NCBI RefSeq assembly: GCF_009707545.1 | Contig: NZ_WLYK01000001.1 | Location: 124,001-188,000 of the forward strand | Reading direction: 5' to 3' | DNA length: 64,000 nt | From: Nakamurella alba | GTDB taxonomy: Bacteria > Actinomycetota > Actinomycetes > Mycobacteriales > Nakamurellaceae | Shown: positions 51,741-61,072 of the stretch, one piece after another | Numbering within the stretch: the first letter of the stretch is position 1 | Layout: every line of letters starts with the position of its first letter | Program-made: the position numbers and the translations under genes | Notes under the pieces: model-generated | What the model was told of the DNA's origin: nothing | The model's input: the letters and a program-made list of their open reading frames with translations, nothing else | The model's database searches: none

Positions 51741-52297
51741 TGGAATACAGCGCGAACGCCCTGCACGCCGCGATCCGGGCACTGGACGAGGTCGTCCGCC
51801 CGGTCGTCGAGGCCGCCGACGACGCACAGGCAGCGGACCAACTGACGTTGGTGACGGACACGCTTCGCTTCCTCGAACTCAGGCTGGCCGATCTGCCCAG
51901 GCGGAGCGCGTTCCTGCTGCAGAACTCGGTCGACCTCGCTGCGGCGTTGGCGGAGGATCTGGCTGACGAGAGTCCGGACACCGCAGGGATGCTGGTGTCG
52001 GCGGCCAGGCGCGCTGCGGAGCTCCCGTCCGGCGGGGACGCGCTCGCCGAGGTGACCGGTGCGATCCGGGAGACACTGCGGAACCTACTCTCCTGGAGGG
52101 ACCCCGCGCTCCGGCGCAGTGCCGCCTGGCACGTGTTGGCCGGCGAACGCCGCCGTATCACGGCCGACCGGGCCTGGTTCGCACCGCTGGGATTCGACAC
52201 CGACCCGGACACCTTGGCGACCCTCGACGAGGCGATGCCGATCCCATTGCCGGCCGGCGCGCCGCCGCCCCGTCGCGCGCGACAGGAGACCGGATGA
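51740..52297 (+). CDS. Small helical kinase-partner protein, copy 1
   Basis: This 185-aa all-helical protein has no signal or membrane segment. The start MEYSANALHAAIRALDEVVRPVVE aligns with MDHTANTARAALKAMREVVVPAL of the second copy. Both share RRSAFLLQ or RRAAFHLR near residue 55, and a conserved end DRAWFAPLGFDTDPD or DRSWLAPLGFDPDP. I do not recognise a named family. In Pseudomonas putida the kinase LvaA needs a small partner, LvaB, encoded next to it, and this protein may play that part. The ATG shares one base with the kinase stop; a GTG 3 bases earlier is also possible. Confidence 0.75.
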   Translation: MEYSANALHAAIRALDEVVRPVVEAADDAQAADQLTLVTDTLRFLELRLADLPRRSAFLLQNSVDLAAALAEDLADESPDTAGMLVSAARRAAELPSGGDALAEVTGAIRETLRNLLSWRDPALRRSAAWHVLAGERRRITADRAWFAPLGFDTDPDTLATLDEAMPIPLPAGAPPPRRARQETG

Positions 52298-52373
52298 CCG
52301 CCCGACCGACGGGGGGCAACCACCGAGCCCACCGGCGCAGCGAGCCCGCACCGCACTTCACCTGGAGGACCAC

Positions 52374-53390
52374 TTGATCAAGCCCGAGGACGCCGAGTTC
52401 CACCCCAGCGAGGCGTCGATGACGACGTGGGCCGAGACCATCGGCTTCTGGTTCGCAGTGCCCGAGGAGGCGATCTACGCCAACGTCTACGTGCTGTGCC
52501 GGCCGAACGTGGGCGCGGCCTACTCCTCGATCAACGTGATCCAGGGCCGCAACCACCACCCGTTCTCGGTGGACTTCACCGACCCGCACATGCACGTGCC
52601 CTGCCCGGATTCCATGCTCGACTTCACGTTGCAGAACGGGCTCCGGGTCACTGTCACGAAGCCCCCGAACAACTACCGGTTCAGCTACGTCTCGCCCGCA
52701 GAAGATGCCTGTTCCTTCGACCTGACCTTCGAGGGCGTCATGCCCGCCTGGGATCCGAACGATCCCCGGGAGAATCCGCTGCTGGCCGACCCGGATCGGA
52801 CCGACCTCGGCCTCGGGGACGCCTGGTCCGGGGGACATCTCGACTTCGTCGGACGGGTCCGCGGCACCCTCCGGTTGCGGGGGGTCGAGTACGAGGTGGA
52901 CTCCATGGGTGGCATGGATCGCAGCTGGGGGCGGCGGACCGAACTCGGCCAGGCGGCGATCTCCTACCTGCACATGCCGTTCGACGACGACTTCGGGTTC
53001 CACGTGGTGACCGGCATCGAACTGGACCGCGGTCAGGTCCGGTACAGCCCGTTCCGGTTCGGCTACGTCTACGAGAACGGCGGGACGACCGGCCTGACCG
53101 AGGCGCGGATGACCGGTGGGCAGGCGCAGGGACTGCTGCCGATGTGGAACGCCATCGAGGTGACGGATGTGCTCGGCAGGTCGTGGACGCTGCGGGGAAC
53201 GGCTGTCGCCAACGCCCCGTGGTACACCTTCAGCCCGTCGTACGTGACCTTCCAGGCGTTGGTGCGCTACGACCTCGACGGGCGAACAGCTTTCGGCCTG
53301 ATGGCCGACACCTACGGCATCGAGTTCCTGGCCGACCGGACGTCCCGCCACGGGCGGCTGACCTCGACCGCCTTCGGTCCGGGGATCTGA
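52374..53390 (+). CDS. AttH/CrtC-like (lipocalin-type) protein, copy 2
   Basis: This 338-aa paralogue of copy 1 shares IYANVYVLCRPNVGAAYSSINVIQG, DSMGGMDRSWGRRTELGQ near residue 180 and AVANAPWYTFSPSYVTF. It starts at a TTG (52374) with GGAGG 6 bases upstream, and the frame has no good ATG or GTG nearby; the protein would begin MIKPEDAEFHPSEAS. The gene is 76 bases after the partner gene and shares one base with the alcohol dehydrogenase start. The paired copies may form a heteromer. Confidence 0.8.
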   Translation: MIKPEDAEFHPSEASMTTWAETIGFWFAVPEEAIYANVYVLCRPNVGAAYSSINVIQGRNHHPFSVDFTDPHMHVPCPDSMLDFTLQNGLRVTVTKPPNNYRFSYVSPAEDACSFDLTFEGVMPAWDPNDPRENPLLADPDRTDLGLGDAWSGGHLDFVGRVRGTLRLRGVEYEVDSMGGMDRSWGRRTELGQAAISYLHMPFDDDFGFHVVTGIELDRGQVRYSPFRFGYVYENGGTTGLTEARMTGGQAQGLLPMWNAIEVTDVLGRSWTLRGTAVANAPWYTFSPSYVTFQALVRYDLDGRTAFGLMADTYGIEFLADRTSRHGRLTSTAFGPGI

Positions 53391-54496
53391 TGAGGACCAC
53401 GGCGGCCGTGGCGCGCGCGGCCCGGGAGCCGTTCACGGTGGAAGAGGTGGATCTGGGCGGGCCCGGGCCCGACGAGGTGCTGGTCGAGATCGCCGGGGTC
53501 GGGCTGTGCCACACCGACATCGCCGCAAGGGACGGGATCTACGGCCTGCCCTATCCTCTCGTACTCGGGCACGAGGGCAGTGGCACGGTCGCCGCCGTGG
53601 GTCCGGCGGTGACCGACCTCGCGATCGGCGACCCGGTGGTCCTCTCCTTCGCCAGCTGCGGTGGTTGCGTCACGTGCTCGGCGGGCCGGCCTGCCTACTG
53701 CGAACGGTTCACCGAGTTCAACTACATCGGCAGCCGCCCGGACGGCAGCGCGACGATGACGCAGCCCGGTGGCGCGATGCACGGACACTTCTTCGGCCAG
53801 TCCTCCTTCGCCACCCACGCTCTCGCTCCACGGCGCAGCGTGGTCCGGGTGACGACGGAGCTGGCCACCGGTCTGCTCGGCCCGCTCGGCTGCGGTATCC
53901 AGACCGGAGCCGGCGCGGTGATGAACTCCATGGATGTCCGGGCGGGGACGAGACTGGTCGTGCTCGGTGGCGGGCCGGTCGGGCTCGCGGCCGTCATGGC
54001 CGGGGCGATCCGGGGCTGCTCGGCCATCGTCGTCGTCGAGCCGCATGCCGACCGGCGTGCCTTCGCACTGACGGTCGGCGCGACCGCCGTGGTCGACCCG
54101 GCCGAGGGGCCACTGGCCGACGGCCTGCGTGCCGTCGTCCCGCAGGGGGCCGACTACCTGTTCGACACGACCGGCCGGGTGGAGGTGATCTCGGCGGCGC
54201 TGGGCGTGGCCGCGGCCAACGCGACTCTCGGCCTGGTCGGTGTGCCGCAGGACTTCTCGGTGGAGCTGCCGTTGAACATCGTCCGCGCCATGCAGCTCGG
54301 TCTCACGGTCAAGGGGATCGTCGAGGGGGACAGTGACCCGCAGGTGTTCATCCCGGAGCTGTTGCAGTACCACCGGGAAGGACGGTTCCCGTTCGACACG
54401 ATGATCCGGACGTACCCGCTGAGCGACATCAACGCAGCGGTCGAGGCCCAGCACCGTGGCGAGGTGGTGAAGGTCGTCCTGCTACCCGGTCGCTGA
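53390..54496 (+). CDS. Zinc-dependent alcohol dehydrogenase (class III/aryl-alcohol type)
   Basis: This 368-aa zinc MDR enzyme has the catalytic zinc ligands Cys and His in VGLCHTD and GHEGSG, and the structural zinc cluster in SCGGCVTCSAGRPAYC with four cysteines. The nucleotide turn is VVLGGGPVGLAAVMAG. The segment FFGQSSFATHALAP is typical of benzyl/aryl alcohol dehydrogenases. The ATG overlaps the stop of the previous gene by one base. It oxidises a primary or allylic alcohol to the aldehyde, which the next gene would oxidise to the acid. Confidence 0.92.
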   Translation: MRTTAAVARAAREPFTVEEVDLGGPGPDEVLVEIAGVGLCHTDIAARDGIYGLPYPLVLGHEGSGTVAAVGPAVTDLAIGDPVVLSFASCGGCVTCSAGRPAYCERFTEFNYIGSRPDGSATMTQPGGAMHGHFFGQSSFATHALAPRRSVVRVTTELATGLLGPLGCGIQTGAGAVMNSMDVRAGTRLVVLGGGPVGLAAVMAGAIRGCSAIVVVEPHADRRAFALTVGATAVVDPAEGPLADGLRAVVPQGADYLFDTTGRVEVISAALGVAAANATLGLVGVPQDFSVELPLNIVRAMQLGLTVKGIVEGDSDPQVFIPELLQYHREGRFPFDTMIRTYPLSDINAAVEAQHRGEVVKVVLLPGR

Positions 54497-54541
54497 CCGC
54501 GGCGTCCGTTCCGTTCCCTTCCCGAAGCACAGGAGTCCACG

Positions 54542-55990
<1,449 letters not shown>

Positions 55991-56056
55991 GGAAGTCGTA
56001 CTGTTCTCGCGGCCGGAAGCGGTTCCGGAACCTGGGATAGAAGGAGTGATCACACT

Positions 56057-57280
56057 GTGGTGAGCACCGGCAGAGCGGAACTGCCCGGCCCGGAGGACGC
56101 GGACCGGGACAGGCCCTCGGATGCCCTGCAGACGGCCGTCCGGGAGAGCTTTCCGACCGACCCGGCGGGCCAACAGGCCATCGACCAGAAGCTGCACCGC
56201 AGGGGCGGTCCCGGCTGGACACCGCTGGCACTGTCCCGGCTCGTCGACGGCGTCCGGGCGTTGCTCGACGAACGGGTCGGCGCCGGATGCGAGATCCGCG
56301 AGCCGCGGTGGCTCACCGGCGGCGCCTCGAAGATCCAGATGGCCTTCACCGTCGTCCTTCCCGGGCAACAACCACGACGGATGCTGCTCAGGATGGATCC
56401 GCCGGAGACGCTGAACGCGACCAACAAGTCCACCGAGTTCGAGGTGCTCCGCGCTGTCGGCGCCGTGCTGCCCGTGCCGGAGGCGCCGTGGATGGACGCA
56501 ACGGGCGAGTTCCTGCCGGAACCGGCACTCATCTGCGGCTTCGTCGACGGTGTGACGAAACCGGCGCTGACCTCGACCGGCCAGGTGACGGGCCTGGGCA
56601 CGAACTTCGGGGCGTCGTTGCGTCCGTCGCTCGGCGCCGACTTCGTGACGCACCTCGCCGCGCTGCACACCCTCCCGGTGACCGGTGTGCAGTCTCCAGC
56701 GGTGGTCGCACCGCGGACGGGCACCAGCGAGTCCGCCCTGTGGCGACTCAACTTCGAACGCCAGCTGTGGGAGCTCGACAGGGGCGAGGACGTCCCGCTC
56801 ATGGATGTGGCCGGCGGCTGGCTCGCCCGCACCGCCCCGGTCCTGGACCGGGTGAGCGTGGTCCACGGTGACTACCGCAGCGGCAACTTCCTCTTCGACG
56901 AGGCCTGCGGGCGGATCACCGCGTGGCTGGACTGGGAGTCCTGCCATCTCGGCGACCGTCATGCCGATCTCGCCTACTGCACCCAACCGCTGTACGGCCA
57001 CTACGCGGAGGACGGTGAGACCTTCCTGGCCGGCGGTCTGCTCCCGGTTCCCGACCTCCTCCGGATGTACGAGGAGGCCTCGGGTCTGTCGATCGACCCG
57101 GTGCGGCTGGGCTGGTATTCGATCCTCTGCTCGTACTCGGCCGTGGTGAAGACCCTGGCCACCTCCTACCGGGTGGCCCGGCTCGGCCGCTCGCACCAGG
57201 ACGTGCTGCTGGCCCGGCTCGAGGGAACCGTTCCTGTTCTGCTGCAACAGCTCTCCACCAAACTTGAGGAGGTGCTCTGA
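56057..57280 (+). CDS. APH-family kinase, copy 2 of the kinase plus partner cassette
   Basis: This 407-aa kinase is close to copy 1: RWLTGGASKIQMAFTV, RMLLRMDPPETLNATNKSTEFEVLRAVG, VVHGDYRSGNFLFDEACGRITAWLDWESCHLGD near 269, and RVARLGRSHQDVLLARLEG. GTG 56057 has GAAGGAG upstream; a second GTG is 3 bases later. An inverted repeat CCGGAA-GCGG-TTCCGG lies in the 66 bases after the aldehyde dehydrogenase. Duplicated kinases may serve two enantiomers or two intermediates. Confidence 0.87.
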   Translation: MVSTGRAELPGPEDADRDRPSDALQTAVRESFPTDPAGQQAIDQKLHRRGGPGWTPLALSRLVDGVRALLDERVGAGCEIREPRWLTGGASKIQMAFTVVLPGQQPRRMLLRMDPPETLNATNKSTEFEVLRAVGAVLPVPEAPWMDATGEFLPEPALICGFVDGVTKPALTSTGQVTGLGTNFGASLRPSLGADFVTHLAALHTLPVTGVQSPAVVAPRTGTSESALWRLNFERQLWELDRGEDVPLMDVAGGWLARTAPVLDRVSVVHGDYRSGNFLFDEACGRITAWLDWESCHLGDRHADLAYCTQPLYGHYAEDGETFLAGGLLPVPDLLRMYEEASGLSIDPVRLGWYSILCSYSAVVKTLATSYRVARLGRSHQDVLLARLEGTVPVLLQQLSTKLEEVL

Positions 57281-57281
57281 A

Positions 57282-57812
57282 TTGGACCACACGGCGAACA
57301 CGGCCCGCGCGGCGTTGAAGGCCATGCGGGAGGTGGTGGTACCGGCACTGGACGGGGACGGAAGGAAGCAGGCGGCCGAGCAGGCGCAGCTCGTCGCGGA
57401 CTTCCTCGCCTTCGTCGCCGAGCGGGTCGATCTGATCGACCGGCGGGCGGCGTTCCACCTGCGGTGCACGACCGCCACGGCGCGGGCCCTCGCCGCCGAC
57501 CCGGCGGTGCCCGGGCTCCGGTCCCGGCCCCGCCTGGAGCAGGCTCTCCGGCAGCGTCCCGACCCCACCGCGGCCGGCGGATCGATCGAGGCGGTCACGG
57601 CCGGGCTCAACGCCGCGATCGGTGCGGTCGTCCGGGACGCCGACGGGCTTCCCGCCGTGGAGCGCCGACGGATCGAGCAGATCGTCGTGGCGGGGGCGCA
57701 ACCGGGGATCAGGGGCGATCGATCGTGGCTGGCGCCACTGGGTTTCGATCCCGATCCACTGGGGGTGCCCGAACTGGGGGCGAGTCTCGACTGGGGTCTG
57801 GGTGCCGGCTGA
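57282..57812 (+). CDS. Small helical kinase-partner protein, copy 2
   Basis: This 176-aa protein starts at a TTG (57282) one base after the kinase stop, with GGAGG 9 bases upstream. The start is supported because the N-terminus MDHTANTARAALKAMREVV then aligns end to end with copy 1. Shared features are the early helix, RRAAFHLR, and the terminal DRSWLAPLGFDPDPLG. A role as LvaB-like partner of the kinase is inferred only from gene pairing, repeated twice in this operon. Confidence 0.72.
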   Translation: MDHTANTARAALKAMREVVVPALDGDGRKQAAEQAQLVADFLAFVAERVDLIDRRAAFHLRCTTATARALAADPAVPGLRSRPRLEQALRQRPDPTAAGGSIEAVTAGLNAAIGAVVRDADGLPAVERRRIEQIVVAGAQPGIRGDRSWLAPLGFDPDPLGVPELGASLDWGLGAG

Positions 57813-57866
57813 GTCGGGATGCGCCGGTGCGCCAGATGGTCGGTGACGCCCGGACCAGGGACTCGC

Positions 57867-57896
57867 GGACCGGTGGCCCTCGGACCGGTGGCTCTC
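57867..57896. repeat. 15-bp tandem repeat between convergent operon ends
   Basis: GGACCGGTGGCCCTC (57867-57881) is followed directly by GGACCGGTGGCTCTC (57882-57896), one mismatch. The minus-strand stop codon (57897-57895) touches the second unit. It lies between the long plus-strand operon and the third AttH/CrtC-like gene. Confidence 0.65.
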
Positions 57897-58926
57897 AGAC
57901 CAGCGAAGGTCGGTACGTGTAGGACCGGCTGCGGCTGTGCGCGAACTCCAGGATGCCGGTGCCGGCGACTCCGTCGCAGGTGAACGCGGTGAGCCGGTCG
58001 GTGAGGGCGGAGTCCACGGTGGCAGGCGACACGGATCCGTCGAGCGGGTAGACGTCGTACTCGAGATGATCGACGCCACAGGGCTTCCCATGGTGCCCGC
58101 CGTAGCCGGCCCCGGCCATCCAGCCGCCGCCGGCCCGCGCGTCGCCGTCGATGTCCAGCACCGCGCCGGATGCGGTGGTCACCCGGACCCGGCCGGTCTC
58201 CAGGTCAAGACCGGGACCGAAGGTGAGATCGTGCCGTACGTCGACGATGTCGTCCACCTCGCCGGAGGTGTGCAGCACCGCACCCTCCAGCAGCAGCCGG
58301 CCGCCCGTGCGGTCCTCGACGTGCAGGAATCCCACGCAGTACTCCGGGAACTGTGCCTGGTACCAGAGGTGCAGGCCCTGCCCGCCGGCCATCGTGCGCA
58401 CGCCGCGGGAACGGTCCCGCTGGCCGTACCAGCCCGCGACGTCGGTCCGGACGCCGTCGATGGTGATGGTGCCGGTATAGGTGCCGGACTGGAAGAGGTG
58501 GTCGAAGGTCGACGGGACGCCGTCGGCGTTGCGCACCTCGACGCCGCCGTGCCATGCCTCGGTCCGTGCCCGCCAGGTGATGTCGCAGCCGAGCCCGATG
58601 GGGTTGTCCGCTAACCGGAGTCGCCAGCTGCGGTTCGGCTCCAGCACGGTCCAGGACAGCGGCCCGACCGATCCCGCGGCCGCCGGCGACAGCGCGGAGA
58701 GCTCGGTGGAAAACCGCAGGTTGCGCTGCTCGGTGGCCGTGGTCACGACCGCGAAACCGTCCGTGACGTCCCGGACCGGGTAGACCCCGGCGCCCATGAT
58801 GACCGACGGCGCGGTGGCGTCCGTCGGGTGCAGGTTGAACATGAACCGGTCGAAGAAGCGCTCGGGAAGGTCCGGGGTGCCCGGGGCGACGAGCGGATCG
58901 TGGAAGGTGTCTTCGAGTTGCAGCAC
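57895..58926 (-). CDS. AttH/CrtC-like protein, diverged copy 3
   Basis: This 343-aa protein has the same fold signature in changed form: GWYGQRDRSRGVRTMAGGQGLHLWYQAQFPEYCVGFLHVED, and STFDHLFQSGTYTGTITIDG upstream of it. It lacks the SWG of copies 1 and 2 (RSRG here). I chose GTG 58926 because GGAGG lies exactly 5 bases upstream; upstream ATGs at 58938 and 58974 would place a 38-base palindrome inside the gene. It is co-directional with the GntR gene, so the two may form one unit. The plus-strand operon faces it. Confidence 0.78.
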   Translation of the reverse strand: MLQLEDTFHDPLVAPGTPDLPERFFDRFMFNLHPTDATAPSVIMGAGVYPVRDVTDGFAVVTTATEQRNLRFSTELSALSPAAAGSVGPLSWTVLEPNRSWRLRLADNPIGLGCDITWRARTEAWHGGVEVRNADGVPSTFDHLFQSGTYTGTITIDGVRTDVAGWYGQRDRSRGVRTMAGGQGLHLWYQAQFPEYCVGFLHVEDRTGGRLLLEGAVLHTSGEVDDIVDVRHDLTFGPGLDLETGRVRVTTASGAVLDIDGDARAGGGWMAGAGYGGHHGKPCGVDHLEYDVYPLDGSVSPATVDSALTDRLTAFTCDGVAGTGILEFAHSRSRSYTYRPSLV

Positions 58927-58936
58927 CTGAACCTCC

Positions 58937-58974
58937 ATGTTCGGTACGACCAAAAGAACGATCGCACCGAACAT
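58937..58974. promoter_or_regulatory. 38-base inverted repeat before the third AttH/CrtC-like gene
   Basis: The arms ATGTTCGGTACGA (58937-58949) and TCGCACCGAACAT (58962-58974) are complementary except for one position, around a 12-base centre. It lies between the GntR stop and the ribosome binding site of the next gene. It could be an operator or an RNA hairpin controlling that gene separately. Confidence 0.5.
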
Positions 58975-58994
58975 AGCAGCGAGGCTGCCGGGTG

Positions 58995-59774
58995 TCAGTC
59001 CTCGTCCGGCACCGAGATGTCGGTCCGTTCGTCGACCTGCATGAGGGCCTCGGCGTAGGAGTGCACGTGCCGGGTCATCCGGCGGACCGCCGCATCGGGG
59101 TCGAGATCCCTGATGGCATTGGTGATCGTGGTGTGGGCCCGCAGGGTGGTCGCCTTCACGGCCCGGTCGACGAACGCCTCGTTCTCGGTGGCGGTGTAGA
59201 TCGCCCGGGACAGGGCCATCATCATGCCGGTCAGCAGTTCGTTGTGGCCGGCCGCGGCGACGGCGACATGCCAGTCCAGGTTGGACTGCAGGAACAGCGC
59301 CAGGTCCGGCTCGTCCAGCGACGCCTCGAGGTCGGCGTTGGCCCGGCCCAGCGCGTCGAGGTCCTCGTCGGTGCGGTGGGTGGCGGCCAACCGCGCGCAG
59401 AACGGTTCGATGGCCTCGCGGGTCTCCAGCAGGGCGGCGAGCCGGATCTGCCGGCCGCGGATCAGCAGTCCGACCGACCGGGCCATCGACTCCTCACCGG
59501 GGCGTTGCACGAAGGCGCCGCCGGCACGCCCGGCCTTGATGCGGACCAGACCCTGTACCTCCAGGATGCGCAGGGACTCGCGCACCGTGGTGCGACTCAT
59601 CCTGGTCTGCACGACCAGCTCGCGCTCCGGGGGCAGCGGTGTCCCCTCGACGAACTCGCCGGACAGGATCCGCTCGCGCAGGGCATCGGCGAGCACGTCG
59701 GAGGCCTTCGGAACCTGCATCGGGGACAACTTGATCTCCGACCGCCCCACCCTGTCGATCGGGTCCGTCGACAT
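58995..59774 (-). CDS. GntR-family regulator, FadR (FCD) subfamily
   Basis: This 259-aa regulator has a winged HTH at about residues 24-90 (LADALRERILSGEFVEGTPLPPERELVVQTRMSRTTVRESLRILEVQGLVRIKAGRAGGAFV) and an all-helical FCD ligand domain from about 105 (LLETREAIEPFCARLAATH, NLDWHVAVAAAGHNELL, RAHTTITNAIRDLDPDAAVRRMTRHV). The helical domain keeps the metal-ligand-type residues His and Asp. It is divergent from the dehydrogenase at 59876. The GGTCTAACGGTCAGACC site at 59790 suggests autoregulation. It is the best candidate to bind all GGTCNGACC boxes in the window. Confidence 0.92.
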   Translation of the reverse strand: MSTDPIDRVGRSEIKLSPMQVPKASDVLADALRERILSGEFVEGTPLPPERELVVQTRMSRTTVRESLRILEVQGLVRIKAGRAGGAFVQRPGEESMARSVGLLIRGRQIRLAALLETREAIEPFCARLAATHRTDEDLDALGRANADLEASLDEPDLALFLQSNLDWHVAVAAAGHNELLTGMMMALSRAIYTATENEAFVDRAVKATTLRAHTTITNAIRDLDPDAAVRRMTRHVHSYAEALMQVDERTDISVPDED

Positions 59775-59789
59775 GCCCCACTCCGTTCT

Positions 59790-59815
59790 GGTCTAACGGT
59801 CAGACCTAATATACT
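59790..59815. promoter_or_regulatory. GntR operator and promoter between gntR and acyl-CoA dehydrogenase
   Basis: GGTCAGACC at 59798-59806 is preceded by GGTCTAAC at 59790-59797. TATACT at 59810-59815 would be a -10 for the plus-strand dehydrogenase. The box sits 15 bases before the start codon of the divergent gntR gene and so could repress both directions. Confidence 0.58.
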
Positions 59816-59875
59816 CTTCGATCAACAATCGTGATCTCGGCAGGGTAGCCGGACTCCGACGAAGAGGTGCAGCCC

Positions 59876-60949
59876 GTGCGGTGGACGTTGACCGATGAAC
59901 AGCAGATGTTCCAGGAGACCTTCCGTGGGTGGCTCGGCCGGGCCGCCGCGCCCGATGCGGTGCGCAAGTGGCTGGACACGGAGGATCCCGCCGGGTTCGA
60001 CCGCCAGCTCGACGACGAGGGTTGGTCCGCCGTCGGTTTCGCCGAGGAGGTCGGCGGCCAGGGCGGCGACCTGTTGGAGAGTGCCCTCGCGGCGGAGGAG
60101 TTGGCCCGGTGTGCGGCCCCGTCCGGGCGGTGGACCGCGCTGTCGCTGGCCGGCGCGATCGATCCGGACGGGGTCGAGGCGGCGGTGTCCGGCGAGCAGA
60201 ACCCGGCCGTCGCCGTCGATGCGGGCCGGGTGCCGGGTGTCGCGCGCGCGGTCACCGCGGACGGAGGCCGGCTCACCGGCGAGATCGGCTGGGTGGTCGG
60301 TGGTGCCGGCGCGACCCGGCTCCTCGTGCCGGTGCACGACGCGTCCGGAGGTCCTGTCTGGTACGCCGTGGACGCTGCCGCGGAAGGCGTGCGGGCCCGG
60401 CCCCGGCGGCTGCTGGACCGGTCGCGAACCGTCGCCGACATCGGGCTCGACGGTGCCGTTGCCGAGCGCCTGGAGGTGGACGGCGCGGCCGTGATGGCCG
60501 AGGTCGCGCTCCGCGCCGCGGTGCTCACGGCTGCCGATGCATTGGGAGCAATGGAGCGGGTCCTCGACCTGGCAGTGGAGTACGCCGGGCAGCGCCAGCA
60601 GTTCGGCAAGCCCATCGGGTCGTTCCAGGCGGTCAAGCACGCCGCTGCGACCATGCTGGTCGAGGTCGAGGCGTCCCGGGGCATCGTCTACTTCGCCGCG
60701 GCGTCGGTGGCGCAGGGGCACCCCGACCGGGCGTTGCACGCGGCGGTCGCCAAGTCGCAGGTCACGGCCATGGGTGCGCGCGCGGCCGATGTGGCACTCA
60801 CCGTGCACGGCGCGATCGGCTACACCTGGGAGCACGACCTGCAGCTGTTCTACAAGCGGCTCAAGCTCGACGAGAAGCTCTTCGGCGCGCCGGCGGCCTG
60901 GAACGAGCGGATCGCCGACGGGCTCCGGCTCGTGTCCGCGACTGCTTGA
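59876..60949 (+). CDS. Acyl-CoA dehydrogenase, short (about 360 aa) type
   Basis: This 357-aa protein starts VRWTLTDEQQMFQETFRGWLGRAA. A weak mid-domain and a strong C-terminal helix set follow (LDLAVEYAGQRQQFGKPIGSFQAVKHAAATMLVEVEASRG, then ALTVHGAIGYTWEHDLQLFYKRLKLDEKLFG). Such shorter dehydrogenases often form alpha2beta2 heteromers with a second one, as in actinobacterial steroid side-chain degradation; the partner would be 61073-62239. I chose GTG 59876 because GAAGAGG is 8 bases upstream; GTG 59867 is inside that site. Confidence 0.88.
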   Translation: MRWTLTDEQQMFQETFRGWLGRAAAPDAVRKWLDTEDPAGFDRQLDDEGWSAVGFAEEVGGQGGDLLESALAAEELARCAAPSGRWTALSLAGAIDPDGVEAAVSGEQNPAVAVDAGRVPGVARAVTADGGRLTGEIGWVVGGAGATRLLVPVHDASGGPVWYAVDAAAEGVRARPRRLLDRSRTVADIGLDGAVAERLEVDGAAVMAEVALRAAVLTAADALGAMERVLDLAVEYAGQRQQFGKPIGSFQAVKHAAATMLVEVEASRGIVYFAAASVAQGHPDRALHAAVAKSQVTAMGARAADVALTVHGAIGYTWEHDLQLFYKRLKLDEKLFGAPAAWNERIADGLRLVSATA

Positions 60950-60972
60950 ACTTTGGTCAGTCCTTTTATACG
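60946..60972 (+). promoter_or_regulatory. Candidate promoter with a variant GGTC box
   Basis: TTGAAC (60946-60951) and TATACG (60967-60972) are 15 bases apart. Between them GGTCAGTCC (60956-60964) matches GGTCNGACC at all but one position. It lies directly after the dehydrogenase stop and about 100 bases before the next gene, which suggests a separate promoter for 61073 onward. Confidence 0.4.
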
Positions 60973-61072
60973 GTGAAGCCAATCGGGACCGTGGTCGGTC
61001 CCGCCGCGGCGTTGCGGAACGATCGTTCCCATCGCACCGCGGCCTCCGACGAGGCAGATGGGAACGGGCGTC

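Noticed and set aside
55991-56056. The inverted repeat CCGGAA-GCGG-TTCCGG as a terminator before the second kinase
   Set aside because: The stem is only 6 bp, lies very near the ribosome binding site and interrupts what looks like a continuous operon, so termination is unlikely. It may be an operator or chance.
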